Source of the DNA: Closterium sp. Naga37s-1
Taxonomy: Eukaryota; Streptophyta; Zygnematophyceae; Desmidiales; Closteriaceae
Direction: 5' to 3'
Length of the DNA stretch: 64,000 bases
Assembly: GCA_947471745.1 (NCBI GenBank)
Contig: CANJKZ010000820.1
Span: 69,501-133,500 of the forward strand
Translations under genes and position numbers: made by a program
Part shown: positions 50,740 to 61,700 of the stretch, piece after piece
How positions within the stretch are numbered: the first letter of the stretch is position 1
Layout of the letters: every line of letters starts with the position of its first letter
Notes under the pieces: generated by a model
Databases searched by the model: none
Told to the model about the DNA's origin: nothing
What the model saw: only the letters and a program-made list of their open reading frames with translations

Positions 50740-53244
50740 ATGGGGTGCGCAGCGTCGCACGCGAGAGGTTCTGAAACGCCACCGCCACCGCGGCTGGGAT
50801 CGTCGCGATCAGGTGATGCGTGCTGGAGGCTCGCTGCCGTAGCAGGCCAGGTGGGGGGCAGTAGGGAATGTGCGCTGCAGCAGAATAGGTACGCTGCAGC
50901 ACCGACGGCGCGATCGCGATGGCGTGCAGCACCGCTCGTACTGCCAACGACGTCGCGCCGCCCACCCCCTCAAATCGTCCCCATTCCTCCCTTTTGCCCG
51001 CCATCCTCTCTGCCCCTCTCCCGTCCCCCCCACGCCTCTCCTTTTCGCTCCCCCGAACACCTCCTTCCCGCCCCCACCCAGACCCGCGGTCGCCGTACCC
51101 GGTGCGCAAGTCGGCGGAGGCGGGCGGCGGAGTGTGCGAGTACAGCTACCAGGAGGTGCACGCCGCCACGGGCGGGTTCCAGCACGTGGTGGGGCGCGGC
51201 GGCTTTGGCGTGGTGTACCACGGGTACCTCGCGGAGCCGCATGGCGGGCAGGGCGCGGGCGTGTGGGCCGTGGCCGTGAAGCTGATGAGCGGCGAGCACA
51301 TCGCCAACGGCATCGACAGCTTCATGGTGCGCCACGTGGCAGGGGAAGGGGAGGGAGGGGGTGGATGAAGGAGGAGGGGGAAGAATGGTGGAAACGGGTG
51401 AGGGTAATCGTGGGGAACAAGGGGGGCTGATTTGACTGTTTACTCGTAAGCTACCTGCCTGCTAGTCAGCTTTTTCCCGGCCAATCTAATCCCTAGGTGC
51501 ATGGTGGCATGGTGGCATGGGCATGGTGGCATGGGCATGATGGCATGGCGGCATGGTGGTGGTATGGTGGCATGGGGCCATGGCATGGTGGATGGTGGCA
51601 TGGCGGCATGGCGGCATTGTGGCATGGGGACATGGCATGGTGGCATGGTGGCATGGTGGCATGGCATGGCAGACGGAGGTGGCGGTGATGGCTCGGGTGC
51701 ATCATCCCAACATCCTGCGCCTGGAGGGGTACGTGGTGGGCGCCACGCCCATCCTCATCTACGACTACATCCCCAATGGGGACGCCGCCTCCTACCTCGC
51801 CAAAGGTGCCTCCTACCTCGCCAAAGGTGCCTCCTACCTCCTCAAAGGTGCCTCCCGCTGTCCAACCCCTCCCTACTCCGCCAAAGGTGCCCCCCTGCTC
51901 GCTGGCACTCTCTCCCCGCCATTCATCCATGCCACCGCCATGCACTAATCGCTGCCTGGACTTTGACCATGTCCATCGCTCGCTTGCCTTCCACGCTCAC
52001 ATTCCCCGCTCTCCATGCATCCCCCCGCTCTCCATGCATCCCCCCGCTCTCCATGCATCCCCCGCTCTCCATGCATCCCCCCGCTCTCCATGCATCCCCC
52101 CGCTCTCCATGCATCCCCCCGCTCTTCATGCATCCCCCTGCTCTCCATGCATCCCCCCGCTCTCCATGCATCCCCCCGCTCTCCATGCATCCCCCCGCTC
52201 TCCATGCATCCCCCCGCTCTCCATGCATCCCCCCGCTCTCCATGCATCCCCCCGCTCTCCATGCACCCCCCCGCTCTCCATGCATCCCCCCGCTCTCCAT
52301 GCATCCCCCCGCTCTCCATGCATCCCTTATGTTCTCCCGCTCCCCCCATGCTGCAGCTCGGAGTGGAGAGGTGCAGTTTGGGTGGAGGGAGAGGCTGAGG
52401 GTGGCCTTGGGGTGCGCGGAGGCGCTCACAGCCATCCACGCCAACGGCTTTGTGCACCGCGACTTCAAGGCGCCCAACGTGCTGCTGCGGGAGGTGAGCC
52501 CCCATGTGCTGCTTGGGAAGGTGGACTGCTGCTAAGAGAGGGGAGGCGGGCCTCATGCATGCAGTGCAGAAGCACATGAGACTCACTCGCATCTAACCTC
52601 TCTCACCCCACTGCCCTGCGCCCGCCCGCCACAGGACCTGACACCAGTGGTGGCAGACTTTGGGTTGGCGCGAGCGGTGGACGACTGGAAGACACACGTG
52701 GAGACACGCGTGATGGGGTCCGTGGGCTACATCGACCCCATCTACTTCGAATCAGGTCAGTGGGCTACATCGACCCCATCTACTTCGAATCAGGTCAGCT
52801 GCCCCCACCTCTCTGCCATGAATCATTGCACTCAGTCCCTTGTACATCAGATGACCAGCCAGTTTCGTAGGCACTCTTGAAGGTTGCCTTCTGGTATACT
52901 TCTCTTGTGCTTCCGCCCCTGCAGGCAACCTGAGCAAGAAGTCGGACACGTATGCGTTTGGGATATTCTTTCTGGAGCTCATCTCGGGCGTGTCTGCCCT
53001 TGACGGCAACTTCAAGGAGCTGCGGCGCCTCGTGACGGGCAATGACTACCCTGATGCCGCTCTTGTGATGGACCCACACCTGGCGGGGCAGTGGCACCTC
53101 AAGCACGTGCTCGTGGCCTTCACACTCATCAAGTTAGCAATCTTCTACGACTGGGAAACCAGACCAGGGATGGATGTTCTCATAGGAAAGCTCAAAGATA
53201 TTGTGTCTGAAGTTGAAACAACATCTGGCGTTAGAAAGATGTGA
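50740..53244 (+). CDS. Receptor-like cytoplasmic Ser/Thr kinase
   Basis: Six exons (50740-50812, 51082-51326, 51673-51805, 52357-52493, 52635-52755, 52925-53244) join in frame to 342 aa. The start MGCAAS is a strong N-myristoylation and palmitoylation signal. The kinase domain has GRGGFGVVYHG, VAVKLMSGE (Lys 91), VHHPNILRLEGYVVG, YDYIPNGDAASYLAK, intact HRDFKAPN (184-191), intact DFG (204-206), GSVGYIDPIYFESG, SDTYAFGIFFLELISG and ETRPGM. It is therefore predicted to be active. It has the same exon plan as the minus-strand kinase gene beside it. The ends of exons 3 and 5 are tandemly duplicated together with their donors, so alternative forms are possible; the first donor is used here in both cases. 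Substrates are unknown. Confidence 0.9.
51496..51672 (+). repeat. Imperfect GCATGGTG-type repeat in kinase intron 2
   Basis: Irregular repeats of CATGGTGG, CATGGCGG and CATGGGCATGG fill the end of the intron right up to the acceptor at 51672. The repeat is low complexity and encodes nothing credible. Confidence 0.85.
51786..51890 (+). repeat. 21-bp tandem repeat across the 5' splice site of kinase intron 3
   Basis: CTCCTACCTCGCCAAAGGTG plus C occurs three times, with a fourth degenerate copy ending in the same CCAAAGGTGC. Each copy has the exon end CAAAG and the donor GTGCC; donors are at 51806, 51827, 51848 and 51887. The 21-bp period keeps the frame, so use of the second or third donor would add one or two copies of the heptapeptide GASYLAK (Leu replaces Ala in the last). 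Confidence 0.9.
52005..52330 (+). repeat. 19-bp minisatellite in kinase intron 3
   Basis: About 17 copies of ATGCATCCCCCCGCTCTCC in one intron, with a few point variants and one shortened copy. All three forward frames stay open, giving a spurious Pro/His/Ser-rich frame. Confidence 0.94.
52722..52797 (+). repeat. 38-bp tandem duplication across the 5' splice site of kinase intron 5
   Basis: A 38-bp segment from GTGGGCTACATCGACCCC to CGAATCAGGTCA occurs twice, exactly adjacent (52722-52759 and 52760-52797). It contains the exon end TCGAATCAG and the donor GTCAG, so there are donors at 52756 and 52794. The two copies are identical, which suggests a recent event. Confidence 0.96.
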
Positions 53245-53880
53245 CAAGCTTAATAGGCCAATTCTGTGTTTGTTTTGTTAAGATAATTAGGAAGCTGCGC
53301 ATTGGGTATCTTGGTGGATCAGTTAAAAGGGAAGTTGTACCTGAAAGTTGATGATTGGTTCATTGGTCTCCGCACGATGTTTCCTTTCGCGTGCGCCTAT
53401 ATCGCGAATCTGGTTCGCGTTTCTGCAATAAATCACCAGTCGGGGATTGACTCATGCCCGAACTCGGCGCCGCCAGTCTCGCTCATTCATTTTCCTCGCC
53501 TGCCGAAATTCTCAATTTCGCATCCCAATTCACACTCTTCCCAACCCACCATCATTGCCCTACAAACCACATGCGACACCCCCTTTGCTCTCGTGACCTA
53601 TTTCCCACCCATCCCCGTTTCTCCAGCCAGTTCTTCCACCCTTCCACCGGCCCTTGCTTCGTCCTCCCGTCAGCGCTAGGAGTTGTTCGCACCAGCCACA
53701 CGCGCTTCCCAGCTTTGATAGAGTAAACTGCTTTCCGCTGAAACTTCTGTTCGACACAAAGCTGGTTCTAAGACACAGCAGCCCGCTCGCCAGTGTCCAC
53801 TTCGGGATTCTGCGGCGCATTACAAATCCGCACACCGTCATCTCGGCGCATCGCATCGCAGCGCATCACATCTCAAACAC
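53245..53880. other. Intergenic region between the kinase and PLAC8 genes
   Basis: Both genes run on the plus strand. This 636-bp stretch holds the kinase 3' UTR and the PLAC8 promoter and 5' UTR. No gene or repeat is seen. Confidence 0.5.
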
Positions 53881-54807
53881 ATGGCGTTCGACCAGCCGTG
53901 GGTACCCGAGGGCGCGTGGACCACGTCCGTCTTCGCGTGTTGCGACGACTTCCCCTCCTGTGAGCACGCCGCGATCTCTGCGCACCCATGTGTTCGCATC
54001 ACCGCGCGTGCCCCACTCAGCTCACGCTCATTTCGCCCCGTTGCATTGGCCCCGTGTGTGTGTGCGCAGTGTGCTGCTCGGTGTGGTGCCCGTGCGTCAT
54101 GGTGGGGCGCAACGCCGAGATCGTCACCGACGGCTTCACAGGTGACTCCACCGCTCCTTAACACACACCATTCTGACGTGTCGCACGCTAACTAGAGCCA
54201 CCTCGCACCGCCAGGGCTCCGCCATTTAATCGAGTCGCTCTATTCCTCGCTCGTCGTTCCCCGCGCCCCGCAGACCCGTGCCGCGCGTGCATGGGGTGGG
54301 CGCTCCTCCAGCTCGCCTGCAGCGGCGCCTTCTTCGCTCGAGGTCAGCCTCCCCGCCCTCCACGCCGCCTTTCTCTCCCAGCGCTCTTTTCGCAGTTCCC
54401 TTTCTGTTTCAGCGTGTGATGTCATCGACTGTCCGTACGACGTGCTTGTTCGTGTGCGCTGCCCCGCGCGCTGCAGATTTCCGCAAGCGGCTGCGCGAGA
54501 AGTACATGCTGCCGCAGCGGCCGTTCAGCGACTTCTGGATGCACTGCCTGTGCGCGTGCTGCGCCATCGCGCAGGAGCACCGCGAACTGCGCAACCGCGG
54601 ATGGGACCCCGCGCTAGGTGCGTGCGTAGCATCGCATAGCGTAACGAGCACCCAGTGTTTCTGCACTTATGATCTCCGCACCCACTTGCACTCACACTAG
54701 ATGTTTCTTTCGCTTCCTCTCGTGCCCCCTCAGGCTATGCGGGCAACGTGCGCAAGTTCCAGGCGTGCTCTCCGCCCCCCCAGATGGAGATGCTCGCCGA
54801 CCAGTAG
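53881..54807 (+). CDS. PLAC8 family cysteine-rich protein
   Basis: Five exons (53881-53959, 54070-54141, 54274-54342, 54477-54617, 54734-54807) join in frame to 144 aa; all four introns are in phase 1. The protein starts MAFDQPWVPEGAWTTSVFAC and has the PLAC8 core LCCSVWCPCVMVGRNAEIV (CCxxxCPC pattern), then a Cys-containing hydrophobic stretch ACMGWALLQLACSGAFFA. The end of the domain reads WMHCLCACCAIAQEHRELR, then NRGWDPALGYAGN. The family includes PLANT CADMIUM RESISTANCE and cell-number-regulator proteins, small membrane proteins linked to metal transport and organ size. Which of these roles applies here is unknown. Confidence 0.9.
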
Positions 54808-55032
54808 CAGATGAACCCTCTACTGCCCCTGTACACTAGCACTGCTCTCTCCCCTCGGTAGCCCAAAGTCCATTAGGTGCTAGCCCGTCTTGCATCATAT
54901 CTTGCTGTGCATATAGATGTATTTACAATTCTTTTTTTAAGCTACAACAAATCGCCTGTGCAACACGGAGTCCGATGGTTGCTTCTGAAGCTACCAGTAC
55001 TGCCCCGCGCCCAGCATTACCGAGGCAACTTG

Positions 55033-55910
55033 CTACGCTGCTGTCAGCCACCAGTCACCACGCGCACTGCCGTGCATGCTCGCCCACAGGGTGCCACCGC
55101 GCCCGCCGGGAGATCCCGGCGGCACCTCCAGGGGCGGATGAGGCAGCTCCGGCCCTTCCGGCACATGCGGAGTGTCTGGGATCTCCGGGATGTCCGGCAC
55201 CACGTCAGGCGGCGTCGGCACCTCCGGAATCTCGGGGGTTCGCTCTGGAGGGTTGGGAATCTTGGGAATTTCGGGAATAATGTCAGGCGGGGTTGGGGAT
55301 GGAACTTCGGGCGGGGGGAAGGGCGGAAGATTTGGCGGAGGGGTTGGAGTTGGGGCTCCGGGGGGCTGGATGGGGACGGCTTCGGGGGGTGGCGAGGGCG
55401 GGGGAACCTCGGGGGGGGTGAGCGGGGGGACGTTCGGCATGGGGACGGGGGGCGCCCTAGGGACGATCTCGGGGCTCGCGGGCTGCCCTCCGCCGCGACC
55501 CGGCACCTCCGTGGGGAGTTCGGGACCTCCGAAGACGTGGAGGCCCGCGATGCCGCGCGCGCACTCCGCCGCTGATGGGTCGCGCGAATACTGCAACGGC
55601 GGGGACTGTAAGAGGGACGCATCCAGTGTGCATGCCCGTTTGCTGTGTGCTGACACGACTTGCACGCCCGCGCTGAGACCTGGGGAGAAGTTACGCGTGA
55701 TTGAAGCAATTGATGGAGGGTGCAAGTCCGCCATGTGACAGAGGGGCCTGCCGAAGAAGAAAAGGAAATAGAAAAAAAGAATACACATGAAGAATTCGGC
55801 AGGTTTTTACTAGAATCCAGATTTAATCTCAATCCAAAAGACTTACACACGTACCTCGCCAAGGAAGAGCGGATGCACGGCCGCGCCATGGATGAGCAGG
55901 AAAGCGCCAT
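55033..55910 (-). CDS. Proline-rich protein of unknown function
   Basis: I do not recognise this protein. Two exons (55910-55855 and 55747-55033), joined across a GT-AG intron of 107 bp with a TTTTCTTCTTCGGCAG acceptor, give 256 aa. The N-terminal third is mixed sequence with a few Cys (MALSCSSMARPCIRSSLAR at the start). The rest is Pro-rich, first with PPPSPPP-type runs, then with repeated P-E-I-P and P-D-I-I-P/P-D-V-V-P motifs. It could be a cell-wall or surface protein, but no clear signal peptide is seen with this start. A single-exon model starting at MADLHPPS is also possible. It is convergent with the PLAC8 gene. Confidence 0.5.
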
Positions 55911-56173
55911 GGAGTGGTGATGTGGGGCTATGGAACGCAGTGCGAAACGGAGACAGGAGTAAGTTGCTGTGGGTGTGACAATCGACTAATAGGGCGCTAA
56001 TTTCTTGATGGGGAGGAATTCCACGAGTGCTCAATTCCAGAATTCCAACGAGGGAATGCTCTGCTATTGTGCATGCCATGCGTGGGACGGAAATGCGTTG
56101 CGGATAAAGTGTACATCACAACTATTTGGCCACTTATTCCAACACGATTTTGTACTGGAAAGAATGCATAAAC

Positions 56174-56177
56174 AAAA
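56174..56177 (-). terminator. Pol III T-run downstream of tRNA-iMet
   Basis: On the minus strand a TTTT run occurs 25 bases after the tRNA 3' end, a usual RNA polymerase III stop. Confidence 0.6.
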
Positions 56178-56201
56178 GAGCACCTTACGGCGTCGTAACA
56201 A

Positions 56202-56273
56202 TATCAGAGCGAGGTTTCGATCCTCGGACCTGTGGGTTATGGGCCCACCACGCTTCCGCTGCGCCACTCTGAT
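56202..56273 (-). tRNA. trnfM-like iMet: Initiator tRNA-Met (CAT)
   Basis: The minus strand reads ATCAGAGTGGCGCAGCGGAA at the 5' end, then the anticodon arm TGGGCCCATAACCCA with anticodon CAT, then a T-loop with ATCGAAA. The 3' acceptor strand CTCTGAT pairs with ATCAGAG, and A is the discriminator base. Length is 72 nt with no intron. The A1:U72 end pair, the three G:C pairs (GGG/CCC) of the anticodon stem and the A-containing T-loop are marks of the eukaryotic initiator. The T-stem pair CGAGG/CCTCG differs from the CCAGG/CCTGG that I recall for seed plants but still pairs. It is a cytosolic nuclear tRNA. Confidence 0.96.
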
Positions 56274-56363
56274 GTCTTTCGAGTGTGACAAAGGCTTTAA
56301 TTTTAGAAATATCTCGCGCTAGGCCTTCTCACGTCGTCTTTCACCTTGAAGAGCATTTCAACT

Positions 56364-58083
56364 ATGGCGGTGCGTGAAGTCAATATCCCTTCGTCGCGTC
56401 GCACACCATTCCGTCTTCCCTTTCGCCGTCCTCTCTCCATGCTCATTCCGCGCTCGTCGTGTGCCACCCCTTCCCCGCGCAGGCGGCGAAGATCCCGGTG
56501 GAGCTGCAGCTGGCGGCGGACGACGCGGCGTGGCTCCGCCAGATGGCCGCCACGCACGGGCTGCCCGACGCTGGTGCGTCGCGCCGCGCTGCCATGGGGA
56601 ATTGTGCAATGCATCGCATGGATGGAGGGATGGATGAGGGAGGAGGAAGCAACAGCGAGGGAACGGAAGGGGCAGGGTTGCCGGTGTTGCTGATTCTGGG
56701 TGATTGTGCGCGTTTGCGAACTCAACGACAGTCGCGAGCATGCGTAACCCTTACACCCCATCCTCCTCACACCCGCCCCTCCCCACACCCCTGATGTGCC
56801 GTGGCGCGCAGGCAAGGCGCTGCGCATCGTGCTGACATACGCCAGGGACGAGAATCTGGTGGCTCTGGGCGGCAAGGAGGTACGGCCGCGGGGACATGCA
56901 TAGGAGCCACGCCAAGCGCGCTGAGCCGCGTGGTGGGCTGCGTGCTGCGGGTTGCTCTGGCGGCCACTCACACACACCAGTCGCTGTACCGGCTGTCCAT
57001 GCTCCGTATCCCATGCCATGCCATGCTGTGCCATGCCATGCCATGCCATGCTGTGCCATGCCATGCCATGCCATGCTGTGCCATGCCATGCCATGCCATG
57101 CTGTGCCATGCCATGCCATGCCATGCCATGCTGTGCCATGCCATGCCATGCCATGCTGTGCCATGCCATGCCATGCCATGCTGTGCCATGCCATGCCATG
57201 CCATGCTGTGCCATGCCATGCCATGCCATGCCATGCTGTGCCATGCCATGCCATGCCATGCTGTGCCATGCCATGCCATGCCATGCCATGCCATGCCATG
57301 CCATGCCATCTCGTCTCACTGCGCGCCATTGCAACGCGTGTGGTGGTGTGAGTGCCATGGCAGGCCATCCAGTCGCCCTCCGCGTCGCTCGCCACCCACT
57401 CATTCGCCATCGAGTCTTTCGTGAGTCTCACCTGCCCTGCCGCCCTCCTGCTGCGCCTACTCCCCGCCTGCCATGCGTGCCCCTTCGTGCCATGTGTGCC
57501 GTGCCTGCCCACTCCCCACGAGCTGCAAAGTCCTGTGCTCACATGAACTGCGTCTCTGCTCGCTTGCACTGCCCTCGTCTCTGCTCGTTTGCACTGCCCT
57601 CGTCTGTTTCAAGTCGTGCGATCACCCCTTGCCATTGCCATCACCCCCCAGCATTGCCATTCCCGTGCGTCAGCATGAGGACGTTTTGCAGAAGATTCAA
57701 GAAGCAAACAACTGCGAGAACGTTAGTGAGGTATGCGACGTGTTACGAAGTGCTCGCACATGCCATACTCTGCGCTGACATGCTACTCGGATGCCACAGC
57801 AGCCTGCACGGCCCACTTATCATCCACGCTCTATCGTCCACTTATCTCCACCCCCTCTCCACCACACCACCCCCACCACGCCTCTCTCTCCGCCCTGTGC
57901 CCGTCCTCTCGCGTGCAGGCGGTGCGGGTGCTGCTGCGCCACGTGCAGGCAGCGGTGTCAGAGGCGATCCTCTTTGGCCTCGTGCGCTGCAAGCGCCCCC
58001 TCAACTGCACATCCTGCCCCGCCCACGCCGCCGCCACTGCTGCCAAGGCTGCACCCCCTGCTGCGCCTGCCGCTGCTGAGTAG
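56364..58083 (+). CDS. Small protein of unknown function with two helical modules
   Basis: Not recognised. Five exons (56364-56369, 56483-56573, 56812-56879, 57674-57730, 57919-58083) join in frame to 128 aa. The first exon encodes only Met-Ala. The N-terminal half has KIPVELQLAADDAAWLRQMA followed by LPDAGKALRIVLTYAR. The second half has EDVLQKIQEANNCENVSEAV then RVLLRHV and CKRPLNCTSC, and it ends in an Ala/Pro tail. The strand-then-two-helices pattern (KIPVELQ, then LPDAGKALRIVL) recalls ribbon-helix-helix proteins, but this is a visual impression. Exon 4 boundaries are the least certain; 57674 was chosen because it keeps the frame. Intron 3 holds a pentamer array. Confidence 0.6.
57008..57310 (+). 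repeat. Pentamer CCATG array with interspersed CTGTG, in an intron
   Basis: About 60 pentamers, mostly CCATG, with CTGTG placed every fourth or fifth unit, giving a second-order period of 20 (sometimes 25) bp. It lies in intron 3 of the 128-aa protein gene. Shorter GCCAT runs also occur near 36208-36237. The long Met/Ala/Trp/His open frames on both strands are artefacts. Confidence 0.95.
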
Positions 58084-58784
58084 GTGCCACCAACAGGCGG
58101 GTCAAGGGCGTTTATTGCTTATTGCAGTAGGTCTAATGATATGCCTGCGAGCTGCTCTCTGTAGGCTTGCAGATGTGGCTTCCAGTGGTGGAGAAATGTA
58201 GCTTTCAATGTTTATCTCTGTGTTTCAAAGAATGGTGGAACTGGATTGCCCATTTTGAGTCATCTGTGGTTGTGAGGCATGAGTGCAGGCATTAATGAGC
58301 ACAGCAGGGCAGGCAGGCAGCAGCATGGATGTGAAGCAGGAGGGCAATGCTGGTGCTCTAGAGAGAGGCAACACGGTGATGCTGTGAATGCAGAAAACCA
58401 TGTATGGCGGTTGTGGCAGTGGACTGTGCTAGTTCAGCACAACCCTCACAGTGCTGTGTACACAAGAGGACACAGAAGTAACAATGGAACGGAATGCTTG
58501 TGCTACCTACAGTATCTGCATGCCTCAACCTGCTCCTCACCTCCCATGCGCAGCACATCTCCCACATCCCAATGTGTGATGCTTTGCAAGCAACTGGTAT
58601 GTATCGCTGTGAAAAACCGCACATCAGTGCTTCGTATTGAGCTCCAGGCTCAAGCAACTGTACTACTGTAGTAAAGTTGGCTCTACCGTACCGGTAAACG
58701 TTCTCCAGCTGTCTCCTGAATCCATATGAACGGTTTGCTATAGTAGCATTCATCCCGCTCCGACCACCCAACCCCCATCAGCCA
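58084..58784. other. Convergent 3' region between the unknown gene and SCAI
   Basis: About 700 bp separating two convergent stops. It holds both 3' UTRs. I see no gene, repeat or RNA. A weak plus-strand frame (58279-58671) has no domain support. Confidence 0.5.
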
Positions 58785-61700
58785 TCATCCCTCGCGCCCC
58801 ACAGCAGGGCGCTCCCACTCGCCCTCTGCCTCACTCCCTCGCTGCACTGCAGTGCCGCCCGCAAGCGGCAGGTCTTGTCTGAAAGAATCAAATCCCAAGC
58901 CGCCCAGCACCGGCACCCCTCCGCTCCTCCCCGCCGCAAACCGCTGCCTCTTCTCTTCCATACTCACAACGCTCCCTCCCTCATCCCCACTCTTACTCCC
59001 ACCCTCTGTGCCCGTGCCTGTAATAGTGCTGTCACCTGACTCTGCACCACTGCCGCCCCTTCTCTCCCCACCCTCCCCTCCTTCAAAACGTCCCACTGCC
59101 CCCACTGCTTCAACATCAGCCCCCCCAGCAGCACCACCCACCACCTCAGGTCGCTCGTCCTTTTCCGGCAGTGACGATTGGCCGGCGCTGCTGTCGGGCG
59201 GCAGGAACTGGGCGGCAACACCACACAGCTGTGCGAGGTGGCGGACGGCGGAGTAGATGGAGGGGTGGGAGGGGAGGGTTGTGGGCGGCAGGGGTGGGTG
59301 GCAGTGGGGATGGAAGGCCGGGCGGGTGGCGTAGGAGACATGCAGTGAGAGCACTGCACGTGCAAAGATGAACCTGAGAGCGGGAGCGTGATGGGGAGGA
59401 GAGATGGAATAGAAAGAAGGAAAAAGGGTTAGAAAGGGAGTGAGTGGGGGGGGGGGACAGGTTGGAGCAGTGAGGCTGATGCGATGGCACACATGTGAAA
59501 GTAGGGTGTGATGGCAGAGCATGGCGGGGTGAGGGCATGGCAGGGGGGAGTGGCAGGGACCTGAGGAGGAAGAGGCGCAGGAAGGGGTCGAGCAGCAGGC
59601 GCGCCCAGGCCAGGGGCAGCGTGGGGCACGCAGCGAGAGATGAGCCCCACTGCGACAGCAGCATGGCCAGCTGCCGCTCCCACCCCATGTACTGCTCCTG
59701 ATGGGGTGCCGTGGTGAAGGGATGCACATGGGGACAGGAACAACGGGAAACAGGGAGGGGGATGAGACAAGGGGGTTTGGTTGGAAGTTGAAGTGGGCAC
59801 ACGCAGTGGCTTGGGAATACCAGCAGCAGTACCTCGGAATTACCGGCAGCAGCAGTACCTTGGGAATGTCGGGCAGGGGCACGGCAGTGAGGCGGCAGAA
59901 GGCCTGCAGAGGGGCGGTGAGGAAGAGCGTGAAGAGATTGCCGCCCGCCAGGTGCGTGGCCGTGGCGAGGGAGGCGGCGGGCGCTGCAGCGGAGGTGGGG
60001 GAGGAGGAGGGGGGTTCAGACGTGGGGGCAGCAGACGGTGCAGTGGAGGGGATAGAAGCAGGGCCAGTATTGACAGTAGCCGGAGGCTCTGCTGCCGTGT
60101 CAGCAACAGCCGAGGCGGATTGAGAGGAGGGAGGGACGGTGCCACCAGCATTGGTTGCGGCAGGAGTGGTGGCAGTGGTGGAGGAAGGTTGAGAGGGGCG
60201 GGGAGCGGTGCTGATGTCGGGCTGCAGGCGGGGCGAGAGCAGCATGGCGCACGGCTCTCCTCGCTCCCTGCCACCCAGCCACTGGCAGTTACGAGGACAG
60301 AGCGCACGGGGACGGGGAGTGGAGATGCGGGGGGGGTAGTAGTAAGGACAGGTGCAAACGCAGGGAGCAGTGAGGCGATGCAGGCATGGAGGCACTGGGT
60401 GAAGCATGGCTCTCACATCATGCTGTGGGGCAGAGCAGACTGGAGTGAGTCAAGCAGGCAAGCGCGGGGGACAGCACAGCGTGTGGATGAATGAGTGTCA
60501 GTCACCTGCAGGATTGTCACACCCACCTGGAAGGCAGCGCTATTGTCACACCCACCTGGAAGGCAGCGCTATTGTCACACCCACCTGGAAGGCAGCGCTA
60601 TTGTCACACCCACCTTGAAGGCAGCGCTATTGTCACACCCACCTGGAAGGCAGCGCTATTGTCACACCCACCTGGAAGGCAGCGCTATTGTCACACCCAC
60701 CTGGAAGGCAGCGCTATTGTCACTGTCGACAATGAGCACGAGTGGGCGGCGGGTGAAGGGCACGATGTCAGCCGGCAGCAGACAGCACATGCTCGCCGCC
60801 TCGCCCTCCCCCCTCGCCCTCACCCACACGCCCCCTCCCGCCACGCCCCCATCCCCCTCGCCCCCGTGTGCCTGCTCCCCCTCATGCGCCCCGCCACCCC
60901 CTTCAGAGTCAACGGCCCCACTGCACGCACTGCTGCTGTCCGCTCTGCCCTCTGTGCTGCCACCAGCGCCACCCTCTGCTGCCTCTGCCGTCGCTGCTGC
61001 TGCTGCAGGGGCGCCACCCACAGCAGCTGCCTCTGGCGCCACGGCAGCACTGCTAGCAGCAGCAGTGGAGGCAGCAGGAGATTGCGAGGAGGAGGCAAGG
61101 GCGGGGGCAGCAGTGGGGGCGAGGGAGCCGGCAGCAGAGAGGTAGAGCAGTAGGGCGGCATCAGCAGGTAGCTCCTCCACTGCCGTTGCCAGCACCATGA
61201 GCAGGTGCGGCACGGACGGGCGGTGCAGCACGTACTTATGCGGGTTGGGCGGCAGGCTCGGATCCACCACGTTCTCCTCCGCGCCACCCACCAGCCGCGG
61301 CCCCTCGCCGCCCCCGCCGCCCGCGCCGCCCGTGGCGGTGAAGCCCTGCGTGGCGACGCCGCCTTGCTTGGAGGGCAGGAAGAAACCCGAGGGCAGCCAC
61401 TCCACCGCCTGTAGCATGCGGAAGGCGTCCAGTGTGACCTCGCTCAGCTTGACCTGTGAGCATGGGGGGGAGACGAGGAGCAGAGAGAGAGGCTTTAGCA
61501 GCAAGAGCAGGGACAGAAGGAGGGAGGGCAGGGAGCGTTGGGGGGGGGGAGGAGGAGGAGTGGAGACGAGGAACAGGCACAAGGTAAGGATGGGCGAGAG
61601 CGAGAAGAGGCGTGCAGTGCAGGGAAAGAGGAGGAGAGCCGCAGCAAAGACCGGCAGTGGCGCCCTCCCCCTAGCTCATTTTGGTGGCGCCCCCCTTGAA

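Noticed and set aside
51923..52592. HGERGDAWRAGGCMESG-type repeat protein on the minus strand
   Set aside because: This is the 19-bp intronic minisatellite of the kinase gene.
56303..57569. MAWHG-type repeat proteins on both strands
   Set aside because: They are translations of the CCATG pentamer array inside an intron.
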